Shown here in pieces: positions 60,201 through 64,000 of a stretch of 64,000 bases of DNA. Location of the stretch: contig WGNE01000010.1 of NCBI GenBank assembly GCA_016124645.1, positions 55,878 through 119,877 of the forward strand, written 5' to 3'. The position numbers and the translations under genes are program-made. Position 1 is the first letter of the stretch, and every line of letters starts with the position of its first letter. Below the pieces are notes generated by a model, which saw only the letters and a program-made list of their open reading frames with translations, did no database searches and was not told where the DNA came from. Origin of the DNA: Alphaproteobacteria bacterium. Lineage in GTDB: Bacteria > Pseudomonadota > Alphaproteobacteria > Micavibrionales > UBA2020.

Positions 60201-62049
60201 ACGAGCCGCCGTTGCAGGTCGCGCCGCTGTTGTAGCAGACGTCGCCCGCGGAAATCACGTTGCTGTAGCTCGACCCGTTGCTCGCGGAAGGATTGGTCAT
60301 GGCCCAGAAGGTGATGGTGCAGGCGCTGGGCGTGTTGGTATCGACGCGGGCGGGTATGGTGGTGACGGTGAAGGCCGGGTCCGTATCCCCCGTCGCGGCG
60401 GAGCTCGAAAGCCCGCTGCAGCCCGTGCCGGAAAGCGAGGGGGAGAAGTCCAGCCCGTTGATGGTGCCGGTCAGATAGGTCTGGCTGTTCGTCAGGTGGT
60501 CCGTCACCGCCGTGTCGGACAGCGCGGAACCCGAATAGTTCTGCACCGTCACCGTATATTTCACCGGGTTGCCGGGCGCGGCCGAGGTGGGGCTGATGGT
60601 CTTGGTGACGCGCAGGTTGTCCGCGACCAGCACGGAGGCCGAGGCGTTCTGGCTCACGACCCCCGCCGTGGCTGTGCCCACCGCCCCCGCCGCGATGCTG
60701 TTGGTGTAGCTGACGGGGGTATTGGCCGTCTGCACCGTTGCCGTGAAGGGCACGGTGATGACGCAGTTGCCGCCGCCCGCAATCGTCGTGTCCGCCGTCT
60801 GGGTCACGCCGGTATTGCCCGCCGTCGCCGCATAGGTGCCCGCCGTGCCCGCGCCGGAACAGACGACGGAAGGCGAACCCGACACCTTGAGGCCGTAGCC
60901 GGCATTGCCGATGCCGTCGATGGGGTCGTCGGTGAAGGAATTGACGGTCAGCGCGCTGGTGCCCGTATTGCTCAGGGTGATGGACAGCGTGTCGGACTGC
61001 CCGTCCGAGACGGAGGAATGCGCGAAGGATTTGGAAACGTTGAGCGGCGAGCGCGTGCGGATGTTTGCGCTTGCGTTGGCGGGCACGATGCCGATGTCGC
61101 TGCTGAAGTCGCTGGCGCCGTTGATGGTATTGCTTGAAAAGCCGGTCAGGTACGCGCCGTTGGTATGGTTGGCGACGACGGCGACGGTGATGGTGCAGCT
61201 GCCGTTCGCCTCCACCGTGCCCCCCGTCGCGCTCAGGCTGACGTCGTCAGCGGAGGGCGAGAAAGCCGGGGCCGTGCCCGAGCCCGTACAGGTCGAGGTC
61301 GCCGCGGGCGCGGAAGCGACCTTGATGAGCGGCGTGCCGCCCTGCAGCGGGAAAGTGTCGGATATGTCGAAATTCGGCAGGGCGACGGGGTTGCTGTTGG
61401 TGACCTTCAAGGTCAGCGTCACCGCAGAGCCGCCCAGAACGGCGGTCGAGTTGCTGAAGGTCTTGGTGATGACGGGCTTGGTAAGGGCGCGGATGTTCAC
61501 GCTCTGGCTCACTGCGCCCGAGTTGGCGACGGCCGTGCCGTCATCCCCCGTCACGCTCCCGTCGGGTATCGTATAGGTATAGGTCGTTGCGTTGCCCGTG
61601 CTGGTGCCGGCCGTGACGGGGATGGTGATGGTGCAGGTGCCGTCCGTGCTGTTGGCGCGCGCGGGAATAATCCCGCCGGACAGGCTGATGGCCTGGGTGC
61701 CGTCCGCCGCCGTCAGCGTACCGGCACCCGCCCCCGTCGTCGGTCCCGAAGGGTCCGTGCAGGTATAGGTCGCCGCGCCGGAAATCTTCAGCCCGTTGGG
61801 CAATGTCCCCGGCAGGCTGGCGCTGAAGGCGACGTTGCTGACCGACGCGCTGGTGTTGTTGTTCGACAGCGTGATCTGTATCTGCGTGATTTCACTGGGG
61901 TAGATCGTCGTCGGCTGCCCGCTGGCCAGCGTAACGGACGCGCCCAAGGCTGCGAAAGCCGCATGGCTCGACAGTAAAAGGAACAGCCCCAGCACGAAAC
62001 CGGCAAAACGGGCATATCTGCCGGAAAATTTGGCCCCTGACGAATGCAA
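54274..62049 (-). CDS. Giant DUF11/SdrD-B repeat surface protein with OmpA-like C-terminus
   Basis: 2,591 residues. The first codon is TTG (62049), chosen since the frame closes 50 bp upstream without a better start; a signal peptide follows (FVLGLFLLLSSHAAFA). About ten DUF11-like Ig domains of roughly 125-150 residues fill residues 35-1440, most with a Cys pair (a C near TTCSG and one near GSCTVTV). SdrD-B-like domains lie near 1450, 1586, 1710, 1966 and 2396 (for example NDKNANGYEDEGEPGIPAV, a calcium-site pattern), with two more DUF11 units near 1833 and 2263. The last about 100 residues resemble an OmpA peptidoglycan-binding domain (FLPGSTELKPG, TGEGEKLARKRLKAV). A surface or envelope adhesin is the likely role. 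Confidence 0.82.
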   Translation of the reverse strand: MHSSGAKFSGRYARFAGFVLGLFLLLSSHAAFAALGASVTLASGQPTTIYPSEITQIQITLSNNNTSASVSNVAFSASLPGTLPNGLKISGAATYTCTDPSGPTTGAGAGTLTAADGTQAISLSGGIIPARANSTDGTCTITIPVTAGTSTGNATTYTYTIPDGSVTGDDGTAVANSGAVSQSVNIRALTKPVITKTFSNSTAVLGGSAVTLTLKVTNSNPVALPNFDISDTFPLQGGTPLIKVASAPAATSTCTGSGTAPAFSPSADDVSLSATGGTVEANGSCTITVAVVANHTNGAYLTGFSSNTINGASDFSSDIGIVPANASANIRTRSPLNVSKSFAHSSVSDGQSDTLSITLSNTGTSALTVNSFTDDPIDGIGNAGYGLKVSGSPSVVCSGAGTAGTYAATAGNTGVTQTADTTIAGGGNCVITVPFTATVQTANTPVSYTNSIAAGAVGTATAGVVSQNASASVLVADNLRVTKTISPTSAAPGNPVKYTVTVQNYSGSALSDTAVTDHLTNSQTYLTGTINGLDFSPSLSGTGCSGLSSSAATGDTDPAFTVTTIPARVDTNTPSACTITFWAMTNPSASNGSSYSNVISAGDVCYNSGATCNGGSSNTVSGTITTAVLSLAKAFSPAGPLSEGTITRMTFTFTNRSANALTAVSLSDTLPVAGSGGQLRVASPANAASTCGTPTITATAGSTSVSMNGATVPARASSGTGSNGTCILQVDVVGPAGSYTNTGTAAGTETQGDGSTTSVGPVNANASITYNSALSATKSFSPASVSSGGLSTVTLRLTNSGSGGLTNVSATDPLPSGMVLASPVNSHTTCAGSPVITGAAGASSISMTGGSLAGGGTCDLQFDVVATGSADWINTIPIGNITADSGVSNQTAVTGTLTYDPPTDITVAKATSPSTLTFPGQVSQLTITVMNGTLATTNLGFTDYFTADGTSGGSANGMVIAPTPAASTTCPGGAVTASAGGTQVQLSGASLAANATCTVSVNVSATKVGGITNFIPAGSISTDQGITNSGQASTSLTTQSNLGVTKQFTPNIIEPGDRSRLRITFFNPTAQPASGVAVTDTLPSGVTVPSGPNAVTTCAGATVSSPASNQVEVSGGNIPAASGSTPASCYAEIDVTSSSEGDYVNTIPANGVTATIGGAPAKNSQPASDTLHVKTPVTINKAIDGDTLDSGNPAGFTTGTATRTPGSAATMTIKLTNPNSAALTEAAFTDTFPSGLAVATTPSASTTCSGGTVTAPASATQISLTGATIPASGSCTVTVNVLSNVSATYTNTIPASALTTFEGVTNDEPTSAALAVSTPPVVTKQFDPAVIPPSGISHMTVFISNDNTSAFTLTSALTDTLPTAPGNIVVASTPNITKTCPGTVTAAASSGTVTYANGASVPAGGCSYTVDVTGSVSGDYTNNIPAGALTTTFGNNQQPANAGLTISTLGYISGRVFADNNVTPNGTFESGTDSALSGVSIELHSGSSCSSGLLTSQTTDAAGNYTFSGLAGGTYSVCEPTQPTGTTNGTTTAGAITSVSGSTGTAGAASNPTSTTSQIVTIVLNADGSGSEVSGSGGNDFAEIIPSTISGTVFEDQNNNGVQNGSDTGLSGVTVNLTGTDVNSNAVSTSTTTASDGSYSFASLQPGTYTVTEPTQPANTSNGLTVAGSVPNGGTAGSVTGTTTVPSQISAIILPPDTTASGNNFAELPNGHTLSGTVFLDYANDGTKNGSDYGISGQTVNLTGTDVSSNPVSATTTTDTNGDFTFTALPSGTYTIDQPAQPTGTTNGTTTAGSAGGTPSNPTGTTSRIANIDLTTAGSVSTANLFAEVPGAAPDLTIAKTHTPASFGEGSSTGYFTITPSNVGAQDTSGAITVVDTLPTGMTLKSTPTGTGWTCTGVAGDSTSTCTSTDVISASGTGNVITLPVTVGSGYAGMLLVNNVTISGGGEPPGFGGNNSASDTVAITTTASVSGTVWRDTNHNRQIDSGEELVQGWEVQLKLSGVTVDTTTTDASGAYSFTGISPGSGYQLLFVEPTTGIVFGNAVTNEQGITPTNGVRDTGSTTVNSGTNTGNPAGADLSSANGTLPSMNLLAGDNIIQQSLPLDPSGVVYDAITRAPVQGAQLTLTGPAGFNPATQLVGGSATVTTPADGSYQFLLTPAAPSGTYTITVSTYPGGYLPVPSTFIAVCNNTLAVGAAPDPALIQSAAPAPTSGATIHDPTTCPASTAALAPANQATTQYYMSFTIDPATSGDVVNNHIPLDPILGGAVQLTKTTPLVNVTTGQLVPYTITAHNTLSAALSNIDIVDTLPPGFKYKTGSATLDGVAVTPTVSGRTLTVPNLTLAIGATRTLKMLLVVGAGVQPGKYVNAAQAINNIVTTAVSNTATATVNVTPDPLFDCTDIIGKVFNDKNANGYEDEGEPGIPAVRVATVNGLLVTTDADGRFHIACAAIPDSERGSNFIMKLDTRTLPTGFRVTTENPRIVRATRGKMVKLNFGAALRRVVRVNMRDDAFLPGSTELKPGYAKQFDALPAKLKETPSILRLGYVETGEGEKLARKRLKAVADRLRKLWKKSSGRHELQIEEELLTKGKAGSR

Positions 62050-62405
62050 TTGCGAATCTTCTTCGGATTCTTGTGAATAGCAAGTGATTGGAAGAGGTTA
62101 TTGGAGATGACAGGCTTAATCAAGGCCGCAGCGCGGTACTTAAGTAAATCTTTTGCTTGATTTTCGCGGTTTGCAGGCCTACCGCGAGTTGTTTTCGGGG
62201 GCGATTCTCGCAACTGCCCGGCGGAACAGGCGCATTTGAATTTTTGAAGGTGCATGAATACCGGAAAAATCAGGTTTTTTTTAAAAGAATTAGTATTAAA
62301 AACAAATAGTTAGACTTTTTATATTGAACCGCGCGGCTTCAGCACGTAAAATTTACATAAATATTTTTGCCATTTAAGCATCTGTATATAAGGTACAAAA
62401 CTTCA
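62050..62405. other. 356-bp intergenic region between divergent genes
   Basis: No gene is seen. It contains a perfect palindrome TACTTAAGTA (62137-62146), a CGCGGT/ACCGCG inverted repeat (62165-62186) and an AT-rich tract (62270-62400) that should carry promoters for the giant envelope operon (minus) and the amine oxidase (plus). I could not fix a convincing -35/-10 pair. Confidence 0.5.
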
Positions 62406-63755
62406 GTGACAGCGTCCGGCAACAGATCGCAAACAAACAAAACGACAGGCGCGAAGAACGCCGCAATCTGCGATATCGCCGTCGTGGGCGCGGGCATGGC
62501 CGGCATGGCCGCTGCGCTGCGGCTGCAGGACGAGGCCGATGCGCCCCTCTCCATCCTCCTGCTCGAAGCCTGTGATGCGGTCGGCGGGCGCATGAAAACG
62601 CGCGAGATCGGCGGCGTGCCTTGCGATACCGGCGCGCACTGGTTTCACGGCGGCCATGAGAACCCCCTCTTCCGCTGGATGACGCAAAGATACCCGCAGC
62701 TGGAAACCGCCTTTGATGATGTTTCGAGGCAGTTCAGCGTTGAAAAGGGACAGGTTCACGGGCCTGCCTTCCGTTCCGGCAATCTCGAGATGATGGATGC
62801 CGCCTATACGGCTTTCAAAAAGGAAAACCCCGGCAAGGATACTTCGCTTGCCGACATCGCGCGGCGCACGGGCGATGGCGGCGCGCTTGAAACGGCGGCT
62901 TTCTTCGCCCGCTGCTGGATGGCGGAGGACGATGCGGAAAAAGTCTCCGCCGATGAATTCTTCGGCTGCCCCTATTCCGTGGGCGGCGGCGTCGTCAAGG
63001 GCGGCGTGTCGCGGCTTATCGACGCCATGAAGGAAGAACTTGAGGCGCGCGGCGCGCGGATCCTGACGGGCTGCGCCATATCTTCCATCGAACAGGATGC
63101 ATCGAAGGTCACGCTGGCGGATGCGCAGGGCGGCATATATGAAGCGGCCCATGCCATCGTGGCCCTTCCTCTCGGCGTGCTGAAGGCGGGCAAGGTCCGT
63201 TTCGCCCCCGCCCTGTCGCGCGGAACGCAGGAATACATTGACGCCACCAGCATCGCCTGCTTTACGAAGATCGTCATTCCCGTCGATGCGGGGTTTTTTG
63301 CCGCGCAAAACATCGCACCCGATACGCATATCGACATTCTGGACGAAAAGACCTTTTGCCACTGCCATACCGGCGGCGCGCCTTTCATCACCCTGATGGC
63401 GGGCGGACGCGACGCGCGGGCCGTCGAAAAGATGGACGAAAAGGATTTGCAGGCCTTCATCGCGAAAAGCCTTGATGCCGTGCCACCGCTGTCCGGCTGG
63501 CGCGATGCCCTGCGCGGAACGCCCGTCGTCACGGGCTGGAACAATGCCCCCGAAACGCTGGGCGCTTATACGGCGGTGAAGATCAGCGGCAAACGGCGCG
63601 ACGCGCAACGCGAAGGCCGGATCATTCTATGCGGCGAGGCTTTCGCCGGCGAAAAAGACGAAGCGGAGGGCGCCAGCATGACTGTGGGCGCATGGTTTTC
63701 CGGCCGCAGGGCGGCGGATATGACGATGGCGGAACGGATGAGGGAGGCTGCATGA
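62406..63755 (+). CDS. FAD-dependent amine oxidase / oxidoreductase
   Basis: 449 residues from GTG 62406, behind AAGG; a TTG start at 62367 (462 residues) is the track alternative. The FAD-binding motif is VVGAGMAGMAAALRLQ, followed by GGRMKTREIGGVPCDTGAHWFHGG and the C-terminal flavin segment GRIILCGEAFAGEKDEAEG. It resembles the monoamine/polyamine oxidase and carotenoid-desaturase-like fold, probably soluble. Substrate unknown. Its stop overlaps the next gene's start. Confidence 0.85.
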   Translation: MTASGNRSQTNKTTGAKNAAICDIAVVGAGMAGMAAALRLQDEADAPLSILLLEACDAVGGRMKTREIGGVPCDTGAHWFHGGHENPLFRWMTQRYPQLETAFDDVSRQFSVEKGQVHGPAFRSGNLEMMDAAYTAFKKENPGKDTSLADIARRTGDGGALETAAFFARCWMAEDDAEKVSADEFFGCPYSVGGGVVKGGVSRLIDAMKEELEARGARILTGCAISSIEQDASKVTLADAQGGIYEAAHAIVALPLGVLKAGKVRFAPALSRGTQEYIDATSIACFTKIVIPVDAGFFAAQNIAPDTHIDILDEKTFCHCHTGGAPFITLMAGGRDARAVEKMDEKDLQAFIAKSLDAVPPLSGWRDALRGTPVVTGWNNAPETLGAYTAVKISGKRRDAQREGRIILCGEAFAGEKDEAEGASMTVGAWFSGRRAADMTMAERMREAA

Positions 63756-64000
63756 CAGTCAAGGACGCGGACACGAAAAAAGCGGCGGGCGAGATGCTGC
63801 AAAACGCGCGGAACGCGATGGAGGAGATGACCCGCCAGCTTGCCGAAGCCAAGGACGTGCTGCACCGCTACGTCGAGGACGAAGAACTCGACGTCGATAA
63901 CGAGGCCGATGTGCAAGAGGCCAAGAGACGCTACCAGTCCTCGCTGAGGGTCACCGTCATCGAGGACCCGGCCGTGCGCGGCGCGAAGGCGCTGATGGAG
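63752..64000 (+). CDS. Hypothetical protein, N-terminal part (cut by window end)
   Basis: The frame opens at ATG 63752 inside the amine oxidase stop (ATGA) and is open to the last base, giving 83 residues. It is missing from the ORF track because no stop is present. The visible part is highly charged and helical (AAGEMLQNARNAMEEMTRQL, then RYVEDEELDVDNEADVQEAK), consistent with a coiled coil. Function unknown; coupling to the oxidase suggests a shared role. Confidence 0.75.
   Translation, partial: MTVKDADTKKAAGEMLQNARNAMEEMTRQLAEAKDVLHRYVEDEELDVDNEADVQEAKRRYQSSLRVTVIEDPAVRGAKALME

Noticed and set aside
54481-61137. A 2,218-codon open frame on the plus strand opposite the giant DUF11 gene
   Set aside because: Its product is a low-complexity Arg/Gly/Ala/Asp/Val string with no family features, as expected from the antisense frame of a GC-rich Thr/Ser/Gly/Ala repeat gene. 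The minus-strand ORF has a signal peptide and clear domains.

Overview
The window is 64 kb of a GC-rich alphaproteobacterial chromosome. The placement rests on gene order and gene type: pdhC-lpdA-lipA-ratA, a CinA C-terminal protein, pgpA and a fused ispDF lead into ntrBC-ntrYX-trkA-dat-hfq-hflX-mazG; later come ispB/DUF2007/trmN6 and glyQ-glyS-ppdK. I cannot assign an order or genus from the sequence alone. There are no rRNA genes, no CRISPR array, no prophage and no complete insertion sequence. There is one tRNA, tRNA-Pro(CGG).

Layout. 1-3745: end of the pyruvate dehydrogenase genes, lipoate synthesis and a COQ10/RatA protein, interrupted by a small GIY-YIG nuclease remnant between inverted REP-like palindromes. 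3752-6867 (minus): ankyrin-like protein, CinA-C, PgpA, IspDF. 7064-18868 (plus): nitrogen two-component systems NtrBC and NtrYX, TrkA, a class IV aminotransferase, a HAD phosphatase, Hfq, HflX and an inositol-monophosphatase-like enzyme. 18875-21576 (minus): class V aminotransferase, an orphan and MazG. 21746-25254: membrane GGDEF-family protein and three exported orphans, one with tandem Rap1a/Tai-like halves.

25274-29561 is the most interesting part. A 132-residue precursor-like peptide has a Nif11-like leader and three TTxxxxEE-type core motifs, and lies 6 bp upstream of an MvdD/PsnB-like ATP-grasp ligase. Together they look like a graspetide (omega-ester RiPP) locus. Converging on it is a minus-strand operon of a nicotianamine-synthase/CntL-like enzyme, a DapE/ArgE-type M20 hydrolase and a GNAT acetyltransferase. 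Its likely promoter carries a Fur-box-like palindrome, which suggests a metallophore-type pathway without the usual opine dehydrogenase.

29760-49993: aldo/keto reductase, ChaN-like protein, MgtE, tRNA-Pro, CorA, IspB, TrmN6-type methyltransferase, small orphans, a chagasin-type protease inhibitor, GlyRS, PPDK, two orphans, the kynA-phrB-ygfZ operon and a GNAT protein. 50004-62049 (minus): an ICMT-family methyltransferase and a coupled pair of giant envelope proteins, a 2,591-residue DUF11/SdrD-B repeat protein ending in an OmpA-like domain followed by a 1,228-residue putative outer-membrane barrel. The window ends with a flavin amine oxidase coupled to a truncated coiled-coil gene. All family assignments are from motif reading and memory; no database search was possible.
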